Source of the DNA: Polynucleobacter sinensis | GTDB lineage: Bacteria > Pseudomonadota > Gammaproteobacteria > Burkholderiales > Burkholderiaceae | Reading direction: 5' to 3' | NCBI RefSeq assembly: GCF_001595985.1 | Contig: NZ_LOJJ01000003.1 | Span: 62,001 to 126,000, forward strand | DNA length: 64,000 bases | Part shown: positions 57,003 through 64,000 of the stretch, one piece after another | How positions within the stretch are numbered: the first letter of the stretch is position 1 | Layout: the number at the start of each line of letters is the position of its first letter | Notes under the pieces: model-generated | Databases searched by the model: none | What the model was told of the DNA's origin: nothing | What the model saw: the letters and a program-made list of their open reading frames with translations, nothing else | Position numbers and translations under genes: made by a program

Positions 57003-58124
57003 ATGAGTCTATTGTTCTCAAATTTCACCCTGGGATCCCCTAGTGGGCCATTAACTCTGGCAAATCGCTTGGTCGTAGCGCCAATGTGCCAATATTCCGC
57101 AGTGAATGGAGAGGCGCAAGATTGGCACCTCATGCATTGGGCAAATTTACTCAATAGTGGAGCAGGTCTTTTTATTATTGAAGCCACAGGCGTTACTCCA
57201 GAGGGGCGTATCACGCCTGCCTGTTTGGGCTTGTGGGATGACCGCACGGAAGCGGCCCTTCAGGATAAGTTAAGTAGAGCCCGCAAACTGGCCCCGGCTA
57301 CTCCGGTATTTATTCAATTGGCTCATGCTGGACGTAAAGCTTCTAGCGCAACCCCATGGGAGGGTGGCCAATTACTATCAGTTGAGCAGGGTGGATGGGA
57401 GACGCTGGCGCCATCAGCCATTCCTCAATTGGCAGGTGAGCGTTTGCCGCACGAACTTTCTCAAGATGAGTTAAAGGACCTCATTGCCGCTTTTGTAGCC
57501 TCCGCACAGCGGGCGCAGCGTATTGGCATTGATGGAATTGAGTTGCATGGCGCTCACGGATATCTTTTGCACCAATTTCTCTCGCCAATTGCCAATCAAC
57601 GTACTGATGAATATGGCGGCTCCCATGAGAACCGCATCCGTTTTCCATTGGAATTATTTAAGGCGGTACGTGCGGCATATCAGGGAGTCTTAGGAATCCG
57701 GATTTCTGCGAGTGACTGGATTGAAGGGGGGTGGACCCCCGAGGAAACCGCAGATTTCGCATGTCAATTAAAGCCTATTGGATGTGATTTTGTGCATATC
57801 TCTTCGGGCGGAATTTCTCCATTGCAAAAGATTGCGATTGGACCAAATTATCAAGTGCCATTTGCGAAGATTGTGAAAGATAAGTCAGGTATTCCAACTA
57901 TGACTGTCGGGCTTATTACTGAGCCTCAGCAGGCGGAAGATATATTGCAGGCAGGGGATGCGGATCTGATTGCTCTTGCCCGCGCGTTTTTGTATAAGCC
58001 GCGATGGGGTTGGGAGGCTGCCGCTGCCTTGGGTGCTACGGTTCCATCCAATCAGCGCTACTGGCGATGCTTACCGCGTGAGGCTCAGTCTATTTTTGGT
58101 GACGCCAAAGTAGGGCAGCGGTAA
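57003..58124 (+). CDS. NADH:flavin oxidoreductase (Old Yellow Enzyme, YqjM/NamA class)
   Basis: A 373-residue FMN-dependent ene-reductase. The start NRLVVAPMCQYSAVNGEAQDWHLMHW has the Cys of the thermophilic-like (YqjM) class, and GIDGIELHGAHGYLLHQFLSPIANQRTDEYGGSHENR carries the His-x-x-His substrate-binding pair. It should reduce activated C=C bonds with NAD(P)H. AAGG nine bases before the ATG serves as ribosome-binding site. The physiological substrate is unknown. Confidence 0.92.
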   Translation: MSLLFSNFTLGSPSGPLTLANRLVVAPMCQYSAVNGEAQDWHLMHWANLLNSGAGLFIIEATGVTPEGRITPACLGLWDDRTEAALQDKLSRARKLAPATPVFIQLAHAGRKASSATPWEGGQLLSVEQGGWETLAPSAIPQLAGERLPHELSQDELKDLIAAFVASAQRAQRIGIDGIELHGAHGYLLHQFLSPIANQRTDEYGGSHENRIRFPLELFKAVRAAYQGVLGIRISASDWIEGGWTPEETADFACQLKPIGCDFVHISSGGISPLQKIAIGPNYQVPFAKIVKDKSGIPTMTVGLITEPQQAEDILQAGDADLIALARAFLYKPRWGWEAAAALGATVPSNQRYWRCLPREAQSIFGDAKVGQR

Positions 58125-58166
58125 TTTAGAACACTTAATAATCGGATGAAATTGAAGGAGATGAAT

Positions 58167-59144
58167 ATGAAGCGTATCAAATTAAGTCGTCGTGTTTTGG
58201 CGTTTGCTACCCTGGTTTGTGGTCTCGGTATTGCGCAAGCTCAATCATTTCCCGATCGACCGATTACGCTTGTAGTCCCAAATCCTCCCGGTGGCTTGGT
58301 AGACACTTCAGCGCGTTTATTAAGCGAGCCACTGACGCGGGTCATTGGCCAGCCCGTGATTGTGGATAACAAACCTGGTGCTAGTGGGAATACCGCTTAT
58401 CAATATGTAGCTAAGGCAAAACCAGACGGCTATACCTTGTTGATTTCTTATTCTGGCTATCACGTAGGCAATCCCGCTCTCATGGATAAACTGCCATGGG
58501 ATCCGATTAAAGATTTTTCTCCTATTGCATTGCTTACGGTTTCTACCAATGTGATCGCCGTACACCCATCTGTACCAGTCAATAACTTGAAAGAATTCAT
58601 AGCCTACGCTAAAGCAAATCCAGGCAAACTTAACTACGCCTCGCAGGGTAATGGATCGGTGTCGCATATTGGTACTGAAATCTTTAAACAGAACACTGGT
58701 GTAGATATTGTTCACGTCCCTTACAAGGGATCTGGACCCGCCGTTCAAGATGTCTTAGCTGGTCAGGTTCAAGTATTTATTACTACTCCACCTTCAGTTA
58801 TGCAGCATGTGCAAAGTGGAAAACTCAAGGGTTTAGCGGTGACCGGTAAAAATCGTCATCCAGGGATGCCCAATGTCCCAACGACCGCAGAGGCGGGGTT
58901 ACCCTCCTTTCAGTTAGAGTCTTGGGTAGCTTTGTATGCCCCTGCCGGAACACCAGCGCCGGTAATTGCGAAACTGACGGACTCAGTAAAAAAGAGTTTA
59001 GCTTTGCCTGAGATAAAAGAGCGGTCGGATGCTGCTGGTGTAGAGTTGCGCTACCTTACTCCGACTGCGATGGACGCGCTTCTAAAGAAGGAGTTGCCAT
59101 ACTGGCATAAGTCGATTAAGTCTGCCAATATCACTCTTGATTAA
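58167..59144 (+). CDS. Bug-type tripartite tricarboxylate transporter substrate-binding protein (second)
   Basis: A 325-residue periplasmic binding protein with a signal peptide (cleavage near AQA-Q), then SFPDRPITLVVPNPPGGLVDTSARLL, YTLLISYSGYHVGNP and VPYKGSGPAVQDVLAGQVQVF. The third ATG (58167) has AAGGAG seven bases upstream and is chosen over two earlier ATGs at 58146 and 58161. No TctA/TctB genes are close. It differs clearly from the copy at 5106 (PNPPGG versus APGGG), so a different ligand is likely. The upstream flavin oxidoreductase may be functionally linked. Confidence 0.9.
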   Translation: MKRIKLSRRVLAFATLVCGLGIAQAQSFPDRPITLVVPNPPGGLVDTSARLLSEPLTRVIGQPVIVDNKPGASGNTAYQYVAKAKPDGYTLLISYSGYHVGNPALMDKLPWDPIKDFSPIALLTVSTNVIAVHPSVPVNNLKEFIAYAKANPGKLNYASQGNGSVSHIGTEIFKQNTGVDIVHVPYKGSGPAVQDVLAGQVQVFITTPPSVMQHVQSGKLKGLAVTGKNRHPGMPNVPTTAEAGLPSFQLESWVALYAPAGTPAPVIAKLTDSVKKSLALPEIKERSDAAGVELRYLTPTAMDALLKKELPYWHKSIKSANITLD

Positions 59145-59202
59145 GCGCTTAGGCTCAGGTGTAAAGTGGCACCCTATTAATACAGAATTGAATGAATCAT
59201 AG

Positions 59203-59862
59203 ATGAAGCAACATACCGTTAGAGAAGCCTGGCTAGAGGATGCCGTAAGACATTTGGAGCCCGTATTTTCAAAAGCTGGCTATGCCATTCCGCCAGTAAG
59301 AGTTTCTTGTGGATTTCCGGCCTCTAGTAGCCCAAGGACGACCTTGGGTCAGTGCTGGCCCCGCGAGCGCTCTGGCGGGGGGGTTAATGAGATCTTCATT
59401 TCACCAAAACTAGATGATCCAGTCCAGCTTTTGGATACCTTAGTGCATGAGCTTTGCCATGCGGTAGATGATTGCTTTAGTGGTCATGGCGAGGACTTTA
59501 AGGGGATTGCCCAGACCGTTGGTTTAGAGGGTCCAGCTAGAATGGCTCACGCCACCGAAGAATTGATGGTTCGCTTAATGATGATTAGTCAAGAACTTGG
59601 GCCTTATCCACATCAAGCGATTGTATTTCCGCCTCCCAGGCCAAGTAATGCCAGTCGCAATAAAGCAAAGTGTGGTCAGTGCGGTTACGAAGTTACTCTA
59701 TTGAAGAAGTGGGCAACCTATGGTGCTCCAATCTGCCCCAAAGACAATATTCGCATGCAGGAAGCGGTGATTGAGACGATCGAGAATACTTCTGAACACG
59801 ATACTGAATCGGTCGCGGGTTCTAAGTCAAAGCCGGATGAAATTCGTCGGGCAATCAGTTAG
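59203..59862 (+). CDS. SprT-like zinc metalloprotease domain protein
   Basis: A 219-residue protein with the zinc-metalloprotease motif HELCH (His82-Glu83-x-x-His86) in LDTLVHELCHAVDDCFSGHGEDFK, the SprT-like signature, and a C-terminal zinc ribbon (CGQCGYEV ... CPKDN). Eukaryotic SPRTN relatives digest DNA-protein crosslinks; the bacterial role is uncertain. The last ~25 residues are polar. The OGT gene follows five bases after its stop. Confidence 0.85.
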   Translation: MKQHTVREAWLEDAVRHLEPVFSKAGYAIPPVRVSCGFPASSSPRTTLGQCWPRERSGGGVNEIFISPKLDDPVQLLDTLVHELCHAVDDCFSGHGEDFKGIAQTVGLEGPARMAHATEELMVRLMMISQELGPYPHQAIVFPPPRPSNASRNKAKCGQCGYEVTLLKKWATYGAPICPKDNIRMQEAVIETIENTSEHDTESVAGSKSKPDEIRRAIS

Positions 59863-59867
59863 TCATT

Positions 59868-61949
59868 ATGGCTAAGTCGTATGCCCCTATGACGCAGCAA
59901 ATGTTGCAGGCTTTTCATAGTCAGCATTTGGAAACTGCTGAGAGATTGGCAAAAATGATTCTGAGTATCAATTCAAAAGATTTGATTGCTTTGCAGGTTC
60001 AGGGTCTCTCATTAGCTATGCGCGGGCAGGTTGCCGAGTCCGTTGCGCCTTTGTACAAAGCTTTTCAGCAGGATCAAAAAAATCCTGAGCTTTTATCTAA
60101 TCTCGCTAAAGCGCAACAAGGCGCTGAACTTTTTCAAGACGCTATTCGGAGTTACGAAAAGCTCAATGCATTAATTCCTAATAATCCACAAATTCTCACG
60201 GATATGGCAACGGCATACGCTAAGGCCAAGAGGTATGATAAAGCAGGCGAGTGTCTTGATAGAGCAATTCAGATTCAGCCCGATTACTTTCTGGCGTGGT
60301 CTAATCGCGGCAATTTATTGGCAGACATGCGCTTATTGGAAGATGCTGTAGAGAGTTACCAAAAGGCCTTAGATCTCAATCCAATATATGCTGAGGGGTG
60401 GACCAATTATGGCAACGCTCTTTTTGCGATGGGTAAATTTGAAGATGCAAAAGCAGCTCATGAGCAGGCTTTGAAGATTAATCCGGACTTTGGTGAGGCT
60501 TGGTCGAATTATGGCAATACCTTGCTTGAGCTTAAGTTTGCCGACGAGTCATTTGTTGCTTATGAAAAGGCCTTTAGGATCAAGTCTGAAACCCCATATC
60601 TAATGGGGCATCTATTTGCGGCCAAAAGGAATTTGTGTATCTGGGATGACTCACCTTCAGAAAATACACTACTTGAATTAGTTGCGAATGGGCAGCGGGC
60701 CACCATTCCTTTTCATCTCCTTCAAACCCAAGCAAATCTAGCCTTACAAAAAGTTTGCGCCACTACTTTTTCTCATGATCGCTTTCTGGGATTTGGTCGA
60801 CTTAATTCTGGGGGGTCCATCAAAAATACCTCCAAAGAAAAAATTCGATTAGCTTATTTTTCATCTGATTTTTGTGAGCATCCTGTTGGTATTTTGATGA
60901 AAAATTTACTCCAAATGCATGATCGGTCCTTATTTGAGGTTTATGGATTTTTTCTGAAGGAAAAGACTGGTGATGCTATTGAGGCTGATTTGATTGATAG
61001 TTTTGATCAAGTTTTTAATCTGCATGGAATGAGTGATCCTGAGGCTGCGATGAAGATTAAGGATCTTCGAATTGATATTGGTGTTGATCTGAATGGGCAT
61101 ACAAGTGGCGCAAGAACTGCCCTGTTTGCAAGAGGGGTTGCACCCATTCAGGTTAATTATTTAGGTTATGCCGGCACCTCCGGGGCTGATTTTTATAATG
61201 TTTTAATTGCTGATCAGGTGGTTATTCCTCCTGAGCATCAAATTCATTACACCGAAAAAATTGCCTACCTGCCACATTCTTTTTTCCCGGTGGATACCAG
61301 CATTAGCCCTGATCAATTTGGTTCGCCCCCAACTCGTGTCAGCCAGGGTTTGCCGGACAATGGATTTGTTTTTGCTTGCTTTAACAATGCTTACAAGATT
61401 ACGCCTTACATATTTGATATCTGGATGGATTTATTAGCGAAAGTGCCGGGTAGTGTTTTATGGTTATCAAAGCCTTCCGCTAAAGCTATAGAAAATCTCC
61501 AAAAAGAGGCCGGCATTCGAGGCATTGATCCTAACCGTTTAATTTTTGCGTCACGCGTCCCAGATCGCGCAGATCATTTGAGTCGACTGCGTATTGCAGA
61601 TTTGTTTTTAGATACCCCAAATTACAATGCTCATGCAACTGCTGCAGATGCCTTATGGGCTGGCTTGCCAGTACTCACTCTACTTGGCAATACTTTCGCG
61701 GGCAGGGTGGCTGCTAGTCAGTTAAATGCTCTGGGCTTAGCGGATCTTATTTCTCGGTCGCCATTGGAGTATGTCAATAAGGCTTTGGAATTAGCCTCAA
61801 ATCCCATACGACTGAAAGAATTACGGGATCGTCTGGAGTCCAATCGATTGACTGCCCCCTTATTTAATACAAAGCAGTATGTGAGAGATTTAGAGTCCCT
61901 CTATCTTGGTTTGGTGAGGCAGATTACTGAGGGTGAGTGTTTGAATTAA
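59868..61949 (+). CDS. TPR-containing O-linked N-acetylglucosamine transferase (SPINDLY family)
   Basis: A 693-residue protein. Residues ~10-240 form about six or seven tetratricopeptide repeats (for example DYFLAWSNRGNLLADMRLLEDAVESYQKALDLNP). Residues ~320-690 are a glycosyltransferase family 41 catalytic region with DLNGHTSGARTALFARGVAPIQVNYLGYAGTSGADFYNVLIADQVVIPPE and the nucleotide-binding DLFLDTPNYNAHATAADALWAGLPVLTLLG. Such enzymes transfer a sugar, often GlcNAc, to Ser/Thr of proteins. The substrate protein is unknown. Its 3' end overlaps dnaQ on the opposite strand by 26 bases. Confidence 0.9.
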   Translation: MAKSYAPMTQQMLQAFHSQHLETAERLAKMILSINSKDLIALQVQGLSLAMRGQVAESVAPLYKAFQQDQKNPELLSNLAKAQQGAELFQDAIRSYEKLNALIPNNPQILTDMATAYAKAKRYDKAGECLDRAIQIQPDYFLAWSNRGNLLADMRLLEDAVESYQKALDLNPIYAEGWTNYGNALFAMGKFEDAKAAHEQALKINPDFGEAWSNYGNTLLELKFADESFVAYEKAFRIKSETPYLMGHLFAAKRNLCIWDDSPSENTLLELVANGQRATIPFHLLQTQANLALQKVCATTFSHDRFLGFGRLNSGGSIKNTSKEKIRLAYFSSDFCEHPVGILMKNLLQMHDRSLFEVYGFFLKEKTGDAIEADLIDSFDQVFNLHGMSDPEAAMKIKDLRIDIGVDLNGHTSGARTALFARGVAPIQVNYLGYAGTSGADFYNVLIADQVVIPPEHQIHYTEKIAYLPHSFFPVDTSISPDQFGSPPTRVSQGLPDNGFVFACFNNAYKITPYIFDIWMDLLAKVPGSVLWLSKPSAKAIENLQKEAGIRGIDPNRLIFASRVPDRADHLSRLRIADLFLDTPNYNAHATAADALWAGLPVLTLLGNTFAGRVAASQLNALGLADLISRSPLEYVNKALELASNPIRLKELRDRLESNRLTAPLFNTKQYVRDLESLYLGLVRQITEGECLN

Positions 61950-62640
61950 GGCTCCAAACGGGCTCTTTTTTGCTTGCTTTGGCGATTTCAGCCAAAATCT
62001 TTTCGTGGGACTGACAATCCTCATCACTTGCAGCCATGAATTTTAATTTTGTTGGCAAGGCTTTCATATGGCCAGAGGAGTCTGTGCCTACCGTGTAATC
62101 AATGAGATCAATCGATAGATCTTCTTGGCCACGCGTCATAGCTACATAGACTTCTGCTAGCAACTGCGCATCAAGTAACGCACCGTGCAAGGTTCTATGT
62201 TGATTGCTGATCGAAAAACGTTCGCATAGCGCATCTAATGAATTGCGTTTGCCAGGGAACATTTGACGTGCATCCAGCAGGGTATCGGTAATCTTTGACG
62301 CCAAACCCCTAAAGGGTGGGCGCTTGAGTAAGGCAAATTCGTTATCCAAAAAGCCTAGGTCGAACGCTGCATTATGAATAACCACTTCTGCACCATCTAC
62401 AAATTCAATAAGCTCTTCAACGATGTTAGCAAAGACGGGTTTATCCGACAGAAATTCACGAGAGAGACCATGGACTGCAAAAGCGCCCGCATCGATATCG
62501 CGCTCTGGGTTAATGTAGTAATGAAAGGTTCTGTCAGTTAGACGGCGCCCAATCATTTCAACGCAACCAATTTCAATGATGCGATCTCCGGTAGCTGGAT
62601 TTAGTCCGGTAGTTTCAGTATCAAGAATGACTTGACGCAT
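61924..62640 (-). CDS. dnaQ: DNA polymerase III epsilon subunit (3'-5' proofreading exonuclease)
   Basis: A 238-residue DEDDh exonuclease. ExoI DTETTGLNP (Asp7, Glu9), ExoII HNAAFDLGFLD and ExoIII HRTLHGALLDAQLLAEVY are present, and a C-terminal polymerase-binding segment follows. It proofreads during chromosome replication. It starts at the last base of the RND permease stop codon on the same strand, so it may be co-transcribed with that gene; the two are functionally unrelated. Confidence 0.95.
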   Translation of the reverse strand: MRQVILDTETTGLNPATGDRIIEIGCVEMIGRRLTDRTFHYYINPERDIDAGAFAVHGLSREFLSDKPVFANIVEELIEFVDGAEVVIHNAAFDLGFLDNEFALLKRPPFRGLASKITDTLLDARQMFPGKRNSLDALCERFSISNQHRTLHGALLDAQLLAEVYVAMTRGQEDLSIDLIDYTVGTDSSGHMKALPTKLKFMAASDEDCQSHEKILAEIAKASKKEPVWSLNSNTHPQ

Positions 62641-64000
62641 TAGGTACCCTCTAACACTGATTGTGGAATATCCATGGGACCGTTGCCCGCATATTTATCT
62701 AGATAAAGATAAATGACAGGAGTAATAATCAGGGTTACAAATTGGGAGAAGATCAGGCCACCAGCTACGCTGATACCCAGGGGTTGGCGTAACTCAGCGC
62801 CCGCTCCTAAGCCAAAGGCAATTGGGAGTGCGCCCATTAACGCAGCAATGGTGGTCATCATGATGGGACGGAAGCGCAAAATACAAGCTTCTCGGATCGC
62901 TTTTTCTGGTGACATGCCCTGAGTTCTTTGAGCCTCAAGTGCAAAGTCAATCATCAAAATAGCATTCTTTTTCACAATACCAATCAAGAGCAGAATACCA
63001 ATCGAGGCGACAATTGTTAACTCAAACCCAAAAATTCTCAGGGAGAGGATTGCTCCAATTGCGGCGGAGGGTAGTCCGGCCAAAATGGTTAGCGGGTGAA
63101 TATAGCTCTCGTATAGACATCCCAATAGGATGTAAATCACGCCCAAAGCAGTCAAGATCAAAATAATCTGACCGGACTGATTATCTTTAAAGACGGCTGC
63201 ATCACCACCATAGCTGGTAATGATGGAGGGTGGGAGGTCAATCTCTTTCACAAAGCCATCGATAGCCTTTGTAGCATCTCCCAGGAAGATATCTGGGGCT
63301 AAGTTGAATGAGATAGTTACCGCCGGAATCTGTCCTTGATGATTTACCGCAGTAGGGCCCACTGTTCGCACAAATGTAGCTAAGCTTGAGAGTGGGATAA
63401 GCTTATCGGTAGCCCTTCCTCGCACATACACTTTGCTCAGATCGGTTTCAAACTGACGGTCATTTTCAGCGGTTTCTAGAATGACGTAATAGGTATTGAC
63501 TGGCGTATAGATCGTTGAGACCTGACGCTCCCCAAATGAGTTATAGAGGGCGCTGCGAATGTCTGCAATCGTGACGCCTGCGCTGGCAGCTTGTTCGCGA
63601 TTAATCTCAATCCGGACATTAAGCCCCTTCATTTGCGAATCGCTTGTGACATCGCGGAAAATAGGATCAGCGCGCATTTTTTGAGTCATCTTGTCTGCCC
63701 ACTCATTCACGCCTTCAAAGCCCACGCTTTGCAAGGTGAACTGGTAGCGACTCTTACTGCTTCGTCCGCCAAGCTGTAAATTTTGTACGGGACGCATGTA
63801 TACCTGCAGCCCAGGGATTTCCTTAAACTTGTTGCGTAGGCCTTCAATCACCTTAGCCATTTTCTCGCGATCACCTTTGGGTTTTAGGATGATAAAGAAG
63901 CGACCTGTATTACGGCCTGCGCTTTGGCCACCGCCCAAAATAGAGATTGAATTGGCCACGTTGGGATCGTTATTCACAATCTCTGCCGCGCGATCTTGTA
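62640..64000 (-). CDS. RND efflux permease, C-terminal part (cut by window edge)
   Basis: The last ~453 residues of an inner-membrane proton-driven RND pump; the frame stays open to the right edge, where it reads Q-D-R-A-A-E-I-V before N-N-D-P-N-V. Visible are the periplasmic porter domain (NVRIEINREQAASAGVTIADIRSALYNSFGERQVSTIYTPVNTYYVILE) and the last membrane block with AILMIDFALEAQRTQGMSPEKAIREACILRFRPIMMTTIAALMGALPIAFG. The MdtB/MdtC-MuxB subgroup is the best guess (SSKSRYQFTLQ). The substrate is unknown. Confidence 0.92.
   Translation of the reverse strand, partial: QDRAAEIVNNDPNVANSISILGGGQSAGRNTGRFFIILKPKGDREKMAKVIEGLRNKFKEIPGLQVYMRPVQNLQLGGRSSKSRYQFTLQSVGFEGVNEWADKMTQKMRADPIFRDVTSDSQMKGLNVRIEINREQAASAGVTIADIRSALYNSFGERQVSTIYTPVNTYYVILETAENDRQFETDLSKVYVRGRATDKLIPLSSLATFVRTVGPTAVNHQGQIPAVTISFNLAPDIFLGDATKAIDGFVKEIDLPPSIITSYGGDAAVFKDNQSGQIILILTALGVIYILLGCLYESYIHPLTILAGLPSAAIGAILSLRIFGFELTIVASIGILLLIGIVKKNAILMIDFALEAQRTQGMSPEKAIREACILRFRPIMMTTIAALMGALPIAFGLGAGAELRQPLGISVAGGLIFSQFVTLIITPVIYLYLDKYAGNGPMDIPQSVLEGT

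Overview
The window reads as a chromosomal segment of a free-living betaproteobacterium of the Burkholderiaceae, most likely Polynucleobacter or a close relative. This is inferred from gene order (rph/yicC-gmk-rpoZ-spoT-greB; ECF sigma-DUF3619-DUF3106-RDD next to ilvBHC-psd-pssA-leuA; rpsO-pnp-qor-tpiA-secG-tRNA-Leu-nuoA-N-NUDIX-DUF1178), from the moderate GC content and from two solitary Bug-type binding proteins. It was not confirmed by any search. Almost all of the window is dense, intact coding sequence. No insertion sequence, prophage, CRISPR array or rRNA gene was seen.

Layout. 1-491: 3' end of an alkyl sulfatase gene. 696-3723: a visibly AT-rich accessory cassette with an anthranilate-synthase-type trpE and trpG, an FMN reductase, and a convergent TrpR-family repressor gene; a 38-bp near-perfect palindrome sits just before trpE. 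3811-6963: divergent CaiB-type CoA-transferase and Bug binding protein, then a crotonase-family gene. 6960-9491 (minus): hemW, rdgB, rph. 9523-13726: yicC, gmk, rpoZ, spoT. 13735-14330: greB and a divergent tRNA-Arg(ACG). 14422-17922: an MCE-type lipid ABC transporter operon with a STAS-permease fusion. 17968-21236: an SDR-fold protein and an FtsX-like permease. 21259-23493 (minus): ECF sigma factor, DUF3619, DUF3106 and RDD proteins. 23687-30415: ilvBHC, psd, pssA and leuA, the last preceded by a 29-codon leucine-rich leader ORF and a terminator (an attenuator). 30458-36341: SYLF protein, rpsO, pnp, quinone oxidoreductase, tpiA, secG, tRNA-Leu(GAG). 36451-50953: the complete 14-gene nuo operon for respiratory complex I, closed by a strong terminator. 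51068-55237: NUDIX hydrolase, DUF1178 protein and a four-gene polar amino acid ABC importer. 55319-64000: mmsA, an Old Yellow Enzyme, a second solitary Bug protein, a SprT-like protein, a SPINDLY-type O-GlcNAc transferase, dnaQ and the C-terminal part of an RND efflux permease.

The best candidates for something undescribed are (i) the trpE-trpG-FMN reductase/TrpR cassette with its palindromic operator, which looks like a self-contained, tryptophan-responsive anthranilate supply unit; (ii) the leucine attenuator of leuA, whose leader peptide seems to be made from a leaderless mRNA; and (iii) a repeated promoter layout, a -10 hexamer then five or six bases then ATG, at six loci. This layout predicts widespread leaderless translation, and it includes a symmetrical -10 element shared by greB and tRNA-Arg. 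All functions are inferred from sequence reading alone.
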